The notes below the pieces were generated by a model. It did not search any database, was not told where the DNA came from, and saw only the letters and a program-made list of their open reading frames with translations. From contig NZ_JALLIN010000007.1 in assembly GCF_023630175.1 (NCBI RefSeq), positions 62,001-126,000 on the forward strand: a stretch of DNA of 64,000 nt, in the 5' to 3' direction. Positions within the stretch are counted from its first letter, which is position 1, and each line of letters starts with the position of its first letter. Positions 41,684 through 49,601 of this stretch are shown here, piece by piece. The position numbers were made by a program, and so were the translations under genes. Source of the stretch: Streptomyces cellostaticus (GTDB taxonomy: Bacteria > Actinomycetota > Actinomycetes > Streptomycetales > Streptomycetaceae).

Positions 41684-42178
41684 ATGACCGGCACCGACAC
41701 CTTCGCCGCGTACATCGCGAGCCTGCCCCGGGTCCTCGCCGGCGCCGCCGTGCTCTTCCAGGACGCCGAGGGACGGGTGCTGCTCGTCGAACCCAACTAT
41801 CGTGACGGCTGGGCCCTTCCGGGCGGGACCGTCGAGTCCGACGACGGGGAGACCCCGCGCCGCGGCGCCCGACGCGAGACGCTCGAGGAGATCGGCCTGG
41901 ACCGGGAGCCCGGCCGGCTCCTGGCGGTGGACTGGGTGCACGGCACGGGACGGCCCCCGCTGGTGGCCTACCTGTACGACGGCGGAGTCCTCACCGCGGC
42001 CGAGTTCGACGCCATCCGGCTGCAGGAGGAGGAACTGCTGTCCTGGCGCCTGGTACCCCGCGACGACCTCGCCGGACACCTGCCCGGCGCCCTCGGCCGC
42101 CGGGTGCTGGCGGCACTGGACGTCCTGTCGGCGGGCACCGGCACGGCGGAACTGGAGAACGGCCACCGGGTGGCCTGA
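41684..42178 (+). CDS. NUDIX hydrolase
   Basis: 164 residues from ATG 41684, set by the leaderless promoter. The Nudix box reads 'ALPGGTVESDDGETPRRGAR' then 'RETLEEIGL'; the R-E-x2-E-E-x-G core is intact. The first loop has two extra residues compared with G-x5-E. It hydrolyses a nucleoside diphosphate linked to another group, with Mg. The substrate cannot be read. It converges on the VapB-like gene, 4 nt away. Confidence 0.9.
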   Translation: MTGTDTFAAYIASLPRVLAGAAVLFQDAEGRVLLVEPNYRDGWALPGGTVESDDGETPRRGARRETLEEIGLDREPGRLLAVDWVHGTGRPPLVAYLYDGGVLTAAEFDAIRLQEEELLSWRLVPRDDLAGHLPGALGRRVLAALDVLSAGTGTAELENGHRVA

Positions 42179-42182
42179 GGCT

Positions 42183-42383
42183 TCAGCCGTCCGGGTCGCG
42201 GGGCCTGGCGTCCACGTCGCGCAGCGCCTCCTCGCGCTCGGCGACGCGCGCCTCGGTGCGATGCCCGCGCTGGATGTAGTCGCGGACCACGAGTTCCACG
42301 GCGTCCTGCGGGTTGCCGACCCCCGCGAGCACCATGACCTCGACGACGAGCTGGGCGTCGAGCGAGACGGTCACCTTGGCCAT
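42183..42383 (-). CDS. VapB-like antitoxin without a toxin partner
   Basis: 66 residues. 'MAKVTVSLDAQLVVEVMVLA' followed by 'GNPQDAVELVVRDYIQRG' is the ribbon-helix-helix pattern of VapB/DUF2191-type antitoxins; the charged tail would wrap a PIN toxin. No VapC/PIN gene is adjacent: upstream is the sigma-CAP gene, downstream the convergent NUDIX gene. It may be an orphan that now acts only as a small repressor. Leaderless -10 box upstream. Confidence 0.7.
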   Translation of the reverse strand: MAKVTVSLDAQLVVEVMVLAGVGNPQDAVELVVRDYIQRGHRTEARVAEREEALRDVDARPRDPDG

Positions 42384-42389
42384 GTCGGC

Positions 42390-42395
42390 ACGCTA
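42390..42395 (-). promoter_or_regulatory. -10 box of the VapB-like gene, leaderless
   Basis: TAGCGT ends 6 nt (GCCGAC) before ATG 42383; no ribosome site between. Confidence 0.5.
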
Positions 42396-42520
42396 ACAGC
42401 CGGCGACCGCCGGCGTGGCGGTACCGGAGATGTCCGCTACGCCCCCGCCCCGCCGAGCGGGGCGGGCGTCCGGGCACGGGGTGCCCGGTTCCGGTGCCGC
42501 CCGCGCGTACGCCCCGCGTG

Positions 42521-44176
42521 TCAGAGCCTGGTACCGAAGTCCTGTGTCCACCATGGTCCGCCGGAGCCGTTGTGGACACCCACGCCGATCTCCTTGAAGG
42601 AGCAGTTGAGGATGTTGGCTCGGTGGCCCGGGCTGTTCATCCAGGAGTTCATCACGGACCCGGATGTCTGCTGCCCCTTGGCGATGTTCTCCCCGGAGGC
42701 GGACCAGCGGTATCCGGCGGCGCTGATGCGCTGGCTGGGGCCCACACCGTCCGGATTCGTGTGGTCGAAGAAGTTCCGGGCGGCCATGTCGTCGGAGTGG
42801 GCCTGTGCGGCCTTCTCCAGTTGCGCGTTCTCCGTGACCGGACCGCAGCCGGCCGCCGCACGCTCCTTGTTCACCAGCGCGACCACCTGCGCCACGGTGC
42901 CCGAGGGAGCGGCCTGCACCTGCGCGGTGTTGGGCGCGGGCCGCGCGGGGACGGCCGTGCGGGTGGCGGCGGCCGTGGTCTTCTTCGCCGGGGCGGGGGG
43001 CTTCTGCGCGCTCGGCTTCCTGGACGCCGAGGCCGAGGCCGACGGGGACCGCGTCGGAGAGGCCGCGACCGAGGCCGACGGCGAGGGGGCGGAGGCAGGG
43101 GTCTCGGAGAGGTCCACGACCGGATCACCGGCCGGCCGGGACGCGGTCGAAGCGTCGGTGACCGTCCCGGAGTCGGTGCCGAAGTGCCAGAGGCCGCCGC
43201 CCGCGACGCAGGCCGCGACGACGGCGCCGCCGACGGCCCGGCGCCGCAGCCTGCGGCGCCTGCGGGCCTCGCCCCGCGACACCGTTCGGCCGCTCGACGC
43301 GCGGTGCCGGACCGTCGGGCCCACGTCGGCGGGGGCGACGGACGTGTCGAGCCGGGACGTGGAGGCGGCCGTGGCCGTCCCACTCGTGTGCTGGTCCATT
43401 CTCCTGAGCAGGACGGAGGACACTCCGACCAGGGCCAGCCCGGCCAGCAGCCCTTCCGCGGGCATCAGCCCGCTCCACAGACCGGAGCAGTGCGCGCAGC
43501 CGCGGGCGTGCCGAGCTATGCGCTTGCGCCACAGTGGCGAGGGCAGGCCGTCCCAGGAGGCCAGGGTGCCCCGCAGTTCCTCGCACGGCGGCTGGGTGTC
43601 GAGTGCCCGCACCACCACGCGCGCCGCTTCCAGTTGCGCCTTCATGCGCTGCACCCGTACGGCGGTGTGCTGCGGGGACAGTTCGAGGGCCGTCGCGACC
43701 TCGGCGCGGGTCAGCTCGCCGACGCACTCCAGCCACCACAGGGACAGCAGTCCGCGGTCGTCGGGCTCCAGCCAGCGGGTGGCGCGCGCGGTCTCCCGGC
43801 GCTGACCGGACAACTGGAGCTGAACCAGCGTCAGGTCCACGAAGTCCGCGCCCGGATCGGCGAGGTCCTGGGCCTCCTCGGCGGCGCCCGGTGCGGCCTG
43901 CCGGCCCTCCCAGTACGACCGGACCTGGTTGATCGCGATCGCCACGAGCCAGGAGCGGAAGCTCTCGGGCGTGCGCAGGCCGTCCAGCGCGTCCAGAGCG
44001 CGGAGCATCGTCTCCTGCACCACGTCGTCGACGTCGACCGAGCCGTTCAGAGCACGGCCCACGATGTTGTAGACCAGCGGGAGGTACGCACTGACCAAGG
44101 CCTCCTGGGCCTGTGCGTCACCCGCTCGCGCGGCGGTCACCAACGCCGCCGTGTCCATCGTGTGCTGCGCACTCAT
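42521..44176 (-). CDS. ECF-type sigma factor fused to zinc motif, membrane anchor and CAP/SCP domain (copy 1)
   Basis: 551 residues from ATG 44176 (GGAAG upstream). Sigma region 2 at ~25-90 ('LPLVYNIVGRALNGSVDVDD', 'SFRSWLVAIAINQVRSYW') and region 4 at ~130-188 ('LTRAEVATALELSPQHTAVR'). An anti-sigma-like zinc motif H223-x3-C227-x2-C230 is followed by a hydrophobic stretch ~238-256. RRRRRLRRR precedes a membrane segment at ~314-331. A Pro/Ser/Ala/Lys linker leads to a CAP domain at ~425-551 ('FFDHTNPDGVGPSQRISAAG', 'WMNSPGHRANILNCSFKEIG'). It looks like a membrane-tethered sigma factor. A paralogue lies at 57823-59439. Confidence 0.9.
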   Translation of the reverse strand: MSAQHTMDTAALVTAARAGDAQAQEALVSAYLPLVYNIVGRALNGSVDVDDVVQETMLRALDALDGLRTPESFRSWLVAIAINQVRSYWEGRQAAPGAAEEAQDLADPGADFVDLTLVQLQLSGQRRETARATRWLEPDDRGLLSLWWLECVGELTRAEVATALELSPQHTAVRVQRMKAQLEAARVVVRALDTQPPCEELRGTLASWDGLPSPLWRKRIARHARGCAHCSGLWSGLMPAEGLLAGLALVGVSSVLLRRMDQHTSGTATAASTSRLDTSVAPADVGPTVRHRASSGRTVSRGEARRRRRLRRRAVGGAVVAACVAGGGLWHFGTDSGTVTDASTASRPAGDPVVDLSETPASAPSPSASVAASPTRSPSASASASRKPSAQKPPAPAKKTTAAATRTAVPARPAPNTAQVQAAPSGTVAQVVALVNKERAAAGCGPVTENAQLEKAAQAHSDDMAARNFFDHTNPDGVGPSQRISAAGYRWSASGENIAKGQQTSGSVMNSWMNSPGHRANILNCSFKEIGVGVHNGSGGPWWTQDFGTRL

Positions 44177-44222
44177 ATGTCGCTTCCCTGTCCTCGATGC
44201 CGAACGGTGCTGCCCGATACCT

Positions 44223-44253
44223 GGGAGACCGCCCGGTGAGCTCCGGATAACAG
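44223..44253 (-). promoter_or_regulatory. Shared bipartite promoter element of the sigma-CAP set (copy 1)
   Basis: On the minus strand CTGTTATC (44253-44246), a 15-nt spacer, then GGTCTCCC (44230-44223), 46 nt before ATG 44176. The same two blocks at identical spacing precede the other two CAP-domain genes (59476-59506 and 59671-59701). Spacing and position suit an ECF-type -35/-10 pair. Confidence 0.7.
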
Positions 44254-44595
44254 TTCTTCGGAGATCCGTTCGAGGCGAGACTGGCCGGACCGGTGCCGCG
44301 CCCGCAATGGGACAGGTCACAGGAAGGGCACGGCTCTTCGTCCGCAGCGGGGTTCGGTCGGCGACGACTCGTCATCAGCGGGACGGGAGGGGCGCTACCG
44401 GCACGAACGGTGCACCAAGGGCGCGGTTCGTCCCCGAGAGTCGTGCGCGCGAAGCGGACAACGCGGCCGATCCGCGTGTGGCGGAGCAGACCGGCGTCGT
44501 ACGGGGGGGGCGGAGGCCGGGAAGCTCGTGGCGTACGAGTACCGCACGGCCGATCGGCCGCCCTCAGCGAGGCCCGCCGGTTCCTCATCGCCGTC
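44254..44595. other. Gene-free region between the Ogt gene and the sigma-CAP promoter
   Basis: About 340 nt. It includes a G-run (GGGGGGGCGG near 44505) and the AGAAC sequence just upstream of the promoter element. No frame with a ribosome site was seen, and no clear terminator for the Ogt gene. Confidence 0.4.
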
Positions 44596-45078
44596 CTAGA
44601 ACAGCGCCGTTCCCCGTTCGAAGTCGAGCAGCCGGCGCTTGCGGTCGAGGCCGCCGCCGTAGCCGGTGAGGTCGCCCGCGGCGCCGATCACCCGGTGACA
44701 GGGCACGATGATGCCGATCGGGTTCCTGCCGTTGGCGAGGCCGACCGCGCGCGACGCCTTGGGGTTGCCCAGTTCGGTGGCGAGTTCGCCGTAGGACCGG
44801 GTCTCGCCGTAGGGGATGCGGGTCAGCCCGTCCCAGACGTCGCGCTGGAACGGGGTCCCGGACAGCCGGAGTTCGAGGGTGAACTCCTTCAGCTCGCCCG
44901 CGAAGTAGGCGGCGAGCTGTTCCCCCGCCTCGGCGAAGGGCGTGTCGTCGGGGGCGCCGAAGGCCTCCTGCGGTGGGCGGTGGCGCTGTCCGACCATGTA
45001 GAGGCCGCACAGGACGCCGTGCTCGGCGACGAGGGTGAGCGGGCCGTAGGGGCTGTCGACGACGGTGTGGTTCCTCAC
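44596..45078 (-). CDS. ogt: Methylated-DNA-[protein]-cysteine S-methyltransferase
   Basis: 160 residues from GTG 45078, chosen because AGGAGC lies 6 nt upstream. An ATG at 45093 overlaps the upstream stop but has poor spacing. The active-site loop 'GIIVPCHRVIGAAGDLTGYG' carries the acceptor Cys, and 'FQRDVWDGLTRIPYGETRSY' is the DNA-binding helix. It removes methyl groups from O6-methylguanine by a one-use transfer. It follows the AdaA-AlkA gene after 11 nt, forming an alkylation-repair operon. Confidence 0.93.
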   Translation of the reverse strand: MRNHTVVDSPYGPLTLVAEHGVLCGLYMVGQRHRPPQEAFGAPDDTPFAEAGEQLAAYFAGELKEFTLELRLSGTPFQRDVWDGLTRIPYGETRSYGELATELGNPKASRAVGLANGRNPIGIIVPCHRVIGAAGDLTGYGGGLDRKRRLLDFERGTALF

Positions 45079-45089
45079 GGTGAAGCTCC

Positions 45090-46571
45090 TCATGCGGGCA
45101 GGAAGTTGATGGGGTGGCCGTCCGTGGCCCACAGGTACTGGACCGCGTAGGCGCGCCAGGGGCGCCAGGACTCGGCGCGGGCGGTGAGCGCGGCCGGGGT
45201 GGCGGGCAGGCCCAGTTCCCGGGCGGCGCGCCGGATTCCGAGGTCGGTGGGCAGGAAGGCGTCCGGGTCGCCGAGGGCCCGCATCGCGACGACGTCGGCC
45301 GTCCACGGGCCGAAGCCGGGCAGGCCGAGCAGGCGGGCTCGTACCTCGGCCCAGTCCGACTCGACGCCCAGGTGGAGGGTGCCGTCGGCCAGTTGGCGTA
45401 CCAGGTTGGTGAGGGTGGCGCGACGGGTGCGGGGCATGGCCAGGGTCCCGGGGTCCACGGCGGCCAGCGCCTCGGGCGAGGGGAAGAGATGGGTGAGGCC
45501 GCCCTCGGGGTCGTCCAGGGGCTTGCCGTGCGCGGTGACCAGGCGGGCCGCGTGGGTGCGGGCGGCGGCCGTGGAGACCTGCTGCCCGAGCACGGCGCGG
45601 ACGGCGAACTCGGCCTCGTCGACGGTGCGTGGCACCCGGCGGCCGGGTGCCCGGTCCACGAGCGGCGCGAGCAGCGGATCGGCGCGCAGCCGCTCGTCGA
45701 CGGCGACGGGGTCGGCGTCCAGGTCGAGCATGCGCCGGCAGCGGCTGATGGCCACGGTCAGGTCGCGCGGGTCGCTGAGGGTGAGCCGGCAGGCGATGTG
45801 GTCGGGGCGCGGGGTGAGGGCGACGATGCCGTGTCCGTACGGCAGCCGCAGCGTGCGCCGGTAGGCGCCGTCCCGCCACTCCTCCACGCCCGGTACGGCG
45901 GTGGCGGCGAGGTGGCCGAAGAGGTTGTCCGGGTTGAGCGGGGCACGGAAGGGCAGCCGCAGCGCGAGGGTGCCCGGGGTGCTCGCGGCGCGGTTTCCCG
46001 GCACCCGGGCGCGCAGCTCGCTCGGGGAGAGGGCGAAGACCTCGCGGACGGTGTCGTTGAAGGCCCGGATGGAGGAGAAGCCGGCCGCGAAGGCGATCTC
46101 CGCCATGGGCATCGGGGTCGTCTCGACGAGCAGCCGCGCGGTCTGGGCACGCTGCGCCCGGGCCAGTGCGAGGGGTCCGGCACCCAGCTCGGCGAGGAGC
46201 TGGCGCTCCACCTGGCGTGGGCTGTAGCCCAGCCGGGCGGCCAGTCCGGGCACGCCCTCGCGGTCCACGACCCCGTCGGCGATCAGCCGCATCGCCCGGG
46301 CGACCAGGTCGGCGCGCAGGTTCCACTCCGGGGAGCCGGGGCTGGTGTCGGGGCGGCAGCGCTTGCAGGCGCGGTACCCGGCCTGCTGGCAGGCCGCCGC
46401 GCTCGGCAGGAACGTCATGTTCTCCGCCTTGGGCGGGACGGCCGGGCAGCTCGGCCGGCAGTAGATGCGGGTGGTCAGGACGGCCGTGAAGAACCACCCG
46501 TCGAACCGCGCGTCCTTGGACCGCACGGCGCGTACGCAGTGCTCCCGGTCGAGGTGCATCCCTGTCTGCAT
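45090..46571 (-). CDS. AdaA-AlkA fusion: regulatory methyl acceptor plus 3-methyladenine DNA glycosylase II
   Basis: 493 residues. N-terminal Ada zinc domain: Cys residues in 'RIYCRPSCPAVPPKAENMTF' and 'GYRACKRCRPD', the phosphotriester methyl acceptor. AraC-type HTH at ~85-185 ('LAARLGYSPRQVERQLLAEL'). AlkA glycosylase from ~200, with HhH motif 'LLGLPGFGPWTADVVAMRAL' and catalytic Asp in the following 'DPDAFLPTDLG'. The chain senses methylated DNA, activates transcription and excises 3-methylpurines. The ogt gene follows. Two ATGs (46571, 46559) are possible; I kept the first. Confidence 0.92.
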   Translation of the reverse strand: MQTGMHLDREHCVRAVRSKDARFDGWFFTAVLTTRIYCRPSCPAVPPKAENMTFLPSAAACQQAGYRACKRCRPDTSPGSPEWNLRADLVARAMRLIADGVVDREGVPGLAARLGYSPRQVERQLLAELGAGPLALARAQRAQTARLLVETTPMPMAEIAFAAGFSSIRAFNDTVREVFALSPSELRARVPGNRAASTPGTLALRLPFRAPLNPDNLFGHLAATAVPGVEEWRDGAYRRTLRLPYGHGIVALTPRPDHIACRLTLSDPRDLTVAISRCRRMLDLDADPVAVDERLRADPLLAPLVDRAPGRRVPRTVDEAEFAVRAVLGQQVSTAAARTHAARLVTAHGKPLDDPEGGLTHLFPSPEALAAVDPGTLAMPRTRRATLTNLVRQLADGTLHLGVESDWAEVRARLLGLPGFGPWTADVVAMRALGDPDAFLPTDLGIRRAARELGLPATPAALTARAESWRPWRAYAVQYLWATDGHPINFLPA

Positions 46572-46668
46572 GGCTCAAGGATCGGCCACCGCTCGGGCCG
46601 CTCGCTGGCGGGAATCCGACACGTACGTCGCGCCGGCCGGGCGGTCGCCGGAATCGCCCGGCGCGCGC

Positions 46669-47544
46669 TCAGCCCGTCCGCTCGCCGCGCCGGAACCCGG
46701 CTATCCACTCGGACGTGGCCCGCAGCCCGCCGAAGGTGTAGAAGTGCACCTTCACCCTGCCGTGCCGGGCCGGGTCGTGGTGCCGGGCGAGGGCGTGCAG
46801 GAAGCGGTCGGGGCCGGCCGTGCCCATGAGGTTGGTCAGCGAGAAGCCGTACTTGCGGGCCACGGAGGCGCTGGTGGCGACGCCGAAGCGGGCGGCGTAC
46901 GTCATCAGCCGGCGCACCCCGGCGGGGCCGGGTACGCCGATGCGGACCGGCAGGGCGACGCCCCGGGCGCGGACGGCCTCCAGCCAGCCGAGCACCGGGT
47001 CGACGTCGAACCCGAACTGGGTGATGACGTCGCCGGTGAGCCGCTCCGCGTGCAGGGCCGCCGACTTGTCGGTGAGCGCAGACCACAGCGTGCGGTCGGT
47101 GATCGCCGGGTGGCCCTCCGGGTAGCCGCTGATGCCGATGTGGCGTACGCCGTGCCGCTGGAGCAGCCCGGTGCGGATGACGGAGAGGGCGTCCGGGTAG
47201 GGGCCCTCGGGGCGGGCGGGGTCGCCGCCGACCACGAACACGTTCTCGGCGGTGCCGTCCGCTGCCAGGCCGGCCAGGAACTCCTCCAGGTGGGCCCGGG
47301 AGGGCAGGCGGCGGGCGGAGATGTGCGGCACCGGGACGAAACCGAGCCGTTTGACCGCGCGGGCCGCGGCGAGCCGGGTGGCGAGGTCCTCGCCCGCCAG
47401 GAAGGTGACGTTGATCCGCGTGCCCGGCGGGATGCCGTGGTGTGCCTCCTCCAGCTTCGGCACGTCCTTGCCGGTCATCTCCAGCGAGAAGTCGTCCAGC
47501 AGCGAGGTGCCCACCGCTGGCTGGGCGGTGAGACCGGGGTTCAT
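46669..47544 (-). CDS. Methylenetetrahydrofolate reductase-like protein
   Basis: 291 residues from ATG 47544 (GAGGAGCACG upstream). MTHFR-type TIM barrel: 'DDFSLEMTGKDVPKLEEAHH' (N-terminal Glu strand), 'TRINVTFLAGEDLATRLAAA', 'VPVPHISARRLPSRAHLEEF', 'ENVFVVGGDPARPEGPYPDA' and 'DVITQFGFDVDPVLGWLEAV'. Flavin and folate motifs resemble MetF, but it is a divergent relative, so it may act on another one-carbon substrate or in demethylation. No methionine gene is nearby. Confidence 0.8.
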   Translation of the reverse strand: MNPGLTAQPAVGTSLLDDFSLEMTGKDVPKLEEAHHGIPPGTRINVTFLAGEDLATRLAAARAVKRLGFVPVPHISARRLPSRAHLEEFLAGLAADGTAENVFVVGGDPARPEGPYPDALSVIRTGLLQRHGVRHIGISGYPEGHPAITDRTLWSALTDKSAALHAERLTGDVITQFGFDVDPVLGWLEAVRARGVALPVRIGVPGPAGVRRLMTYAARFGVATSASVARKYGFSLTNLMGTAGPDRFLHALARHHDPARHGRVKVHFYTFGGLRATSEWIAGFRRGERTG

Positions 47545-47769
47545 CGTGCTCCTCGTGCGGCTCCTGCGCCGCGTCGGCGTCGGTCCTGACCGGGGCCGAT
47601 GATGTCACGCGCGGTGCGGGCGGCGCGGCGCAGGGGGCGTGACGGGGTCCGGGACCGCGATCGTCACGTTCGTGCGGGCGGCCGGTGGAGCCGCGGACGC
47701 ACCGGCCGGGGCCCCGTCCGCCGCTCCCCGGCCGCGCTCCCCGCCCTCACCCGGGCCGGCACTGCCCGG

Positions 47770-48177
47770 TCAGTCCTCCTCGGCGCCCTGGTCCGCGGCT
47801 TCGGGTGGCACCTCGAAGCCGCGGACGCCGGGGTGCCGGGTTCCGCCGCCGCTCGGCGCCGCGCCGGCCCGGCCCAGTTCCTCGTCGAGCGCGATGGCGG
47901 CGGTGACGAGCGAAAGATGGGTGAACGCCTGCGGGAAGTTGCCGAGTTGCTCGCCCGAAGGGCCGATCTCCTCGGCGAACAGGCCGACATGGTTGGCGTA
48001 GGTGAGCATCTTGTCGAAGGCGTGCCGGGCCTGCAGCAGCCGGCCGGTCCGGGCGAGCGCCTCGACGTAGAGGAAGCTGCAGAGGTTGAACGTGCCCTCG
48101 GCGCCGCGCAGTCCGTCGGGGGACGCGGCGGGGTCGTACCGGTAGACGAGGCTGTCGCTCACCAGGTCCTCGTCCAT
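47770..48177 (-). pseudogene. C-terminal remnant of a GH15 glucoamylase/trehalase-like protein
   Basis: 135 residues matching only the C-terminal end of actinobacterial GH15 proteins (~600 residues): '[20 protein letters not shown]', '[20 protein letters not shown]' and '[20 protein letters not shown]'. The catalytic Glu residues and most of the (alpha/alpha)6 barrel are missing. Nothing like the rest occurs in the 230 nt upstream. It is most likely a gene remnant after deletion; it may still be translated from ATG 48177, which lacks a clear ribosome site. Confidence 0.75.
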
Positions 48178-48297
48178 GGCCTCGAGGGGTCCATGCGTCC
48201 TCCTCGCGCACCGGCGGCGGGTCGGGGGCGGATCGGTGCCGGTGCCGCGTCAGCCGGGGACCGCCCCGTAGCGGCGTCCGGCGGGCGCTCTCGGCGC

Positions 48298-48352
48298 GCC
48301 GGCCGGAAGCCCGGGTACGTCCGGTGATCCGGTACGAGGGCTTCCGGCCGGC
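48298..48352. terminator. Hairpin after the DUF7144-like gene
   Basis: A perfect 15-bp inverted repeat (48298-48312 and 48338-48352) around a 25-nt loop, about 60 nt beyond the stop of the membrane-protein gene at 48410. A likely terminator for leftward transcription, or a scar near the GH15 remnant. Confidence 0.55.
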
Positions 48353-48409
48353 GGCCGGCGGCGTCCACCGGACGCCGCTTGTCGCGTGCGAACCTCGGCC
48401 GACGCGGCA

Positions 48410-48838
48410 CTAGGGCATCGCGGAGGCGTCGTCACGCTTGACGACACACAGGGCCCAGATGATGAAGCCGGACAGCGCGATCATCACGACCGACCACACC
48501 GGGTAGTACGGCAGGGACAGGAAGTTGGCGATGATGACGAGTCCGGCGATGGCCACGCCGGCGACCCGTGCCCACATGGACGGCCCGAACAGACCGAAGC
48601 TGACGGCCACCGCGATCACGCCGAGGACCAGGTGGATCCAGCCCCAGCTCGTCAGGTCGAACTTGAAGACGTAGTTGGGGGTCGTGACGAAGACGTCGTC
48701 CTGGGCGATCGCCATGATGCCGCGGAACAGGTTGAGCAGCCCGGCGATCATGAGCATGATGCCCGCGAAGGCCGTCAGGCCGCCGGCCCACTGCTGCTTG
48801 GCGGTCCGGGTGTGCGTGCTGGTGCGCGGTGCGGTCAT
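48410..48838 (-). CDS. DUF7144-like small membrane protein
   Basis: 142 residues with four transmembrane segments ('LTAFAGIMLMIAGLLNLFRG', 'WIHLVLGVIAVAVSFGLFG', 'ARVAGVAIAGLVIIANFLSL', 'WSVVMIALSGFIIWALCVV'). 'WG.IHL..G' and 'LPYYPVWS' are features of this actinobacterial family. GGAGGCACTGGT precedes the ATG. It may be co-transcribed with the SHOCT gene just upstream (36 nt apart). Function is unknown. Confidence 0.72.
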   Translation of the reverse strand: MTAPRTSTHTRTAKQQWAGGLTAFAGIMLMIAGLLNLFRGIMAIAQDDVFVTTPNYVFKFDLTSWGWIHLVLGVIAVAVSFGLFGPSMWARVAGVAIAGLVIIANFLSLPYYPVWSVVMIALSGFIIWALCVVKRDDASAMP

Positions 48839-48874
48839 ACCAGTGCCTCCATTCGTCGTCGTGGTGGAAGGTGC

Positions 48875-49381
48875 TCAGCGTCCGGACGAGGTCGGTACAC
48901 CGCGGGCGGTCTGCTGGGCCGTCCCGGTGCCCGTGCCGGTGCCGGTGCCCGTGCCGGTGCCGCCGCCGAGGACCAGTTCCTTCGCCCGGCGGAACTCGTC
49001 GTCGCTGATGTCGCCGCGCGAGCGCATCTCGGACAGCTTGGCGAGTTCGTCGGCGCTGCTCCTGCGGTCCGCGCCGCCCTTCGCGGTCTCCCGGACGTAG
49101 GAGTCGAAGGCGGCCTGCTGTGCGCGGGCCTGCTCCGTCTCCCGCTCCCCCATGCCCTTGCCGCGGGCGATCAGGTAGATGAGGACGCCCAGGAAGGGCA
49201 GCACGATCACGAAGAGCGTCCAGCCGGCCTTGGCCCAGCCGTTCATGCCGTCGTCGCGGAAGATGTCGACGATGACGCGGAACAGCAGGACGAACCACAT
49301 GATCCACAGGAAGAACACCAGCATCGTCCAGAAGGCGCTCAGCAGTGGATAGTCGTACGCGAGGTAGGTCTGCGCGCTCAT
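48875..49381 (-). CDS. PLDc_N/SHOCT membrane protein
   Basis: 168 residues from ATG 49381 (GAGGAGAGAA upstream). Two N-terminal transmembrane segments (~10-35 and ~45-68) surround 'DIFRDDGMNGWAKAGWTLFV', the PLDc_N pattern. A cytosolic SHOCT domain follows at ~120-145: 'LAKLSEMRSRGDISDDEFRR'. SHOCT motifs promote oligomerisation. The tail contains a (GT)6 tract from a hexanucleotide repeat. Function is unknown; it neighbours another small membrane protein gene. Confidence 0.78.
   Translation of the reverse strand: MSAQTYLAYDYPLLSAFWTMLVFFLWIMWFVLLFRVIVDIFRDDGMNGWAKAGWTLFVIVLPFLGVLIYLIARGKGMGERETEQARAQQAAFDSYVRETAKGGADRRSSADELAKLSEMRSRGDISDDEFRRAKELVLGGGTGTGTGTGTGTGTAQQTARGVPTSSGR
48925..48960 (-). 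repeat. Six tandem hexanucleotides in the SHOCT gene
   Basis: C[CG]GTGC repeated six times on the plus strand, encoding Gly-Thr pairs on the minus strand. The repeat number could vary by slippage without a frameshift. Confidence 0.8.
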
Positions 49382-49601
49382 TTCTCTCCTCATTCCGGGG
49401 CTCCGGCCTGTCGAGCCGGCCGGGGCGGGGTGTGCCGATCTCAGCGTGCGCGGGGCGGGGCCGGGCGGCCTCACCCGAGGCGGGTGATCGTGGCCGGGGC
49501 GCGGGCGCCGTCGGCCTGCGGCCGCGGCGGCGGGCCGGAACCGGCCGGCGGGCGCGCCGCGGCGGCCCGAGGCGGGCCGTCGGGGTCCTCGGTCAGGTGC
49601 G

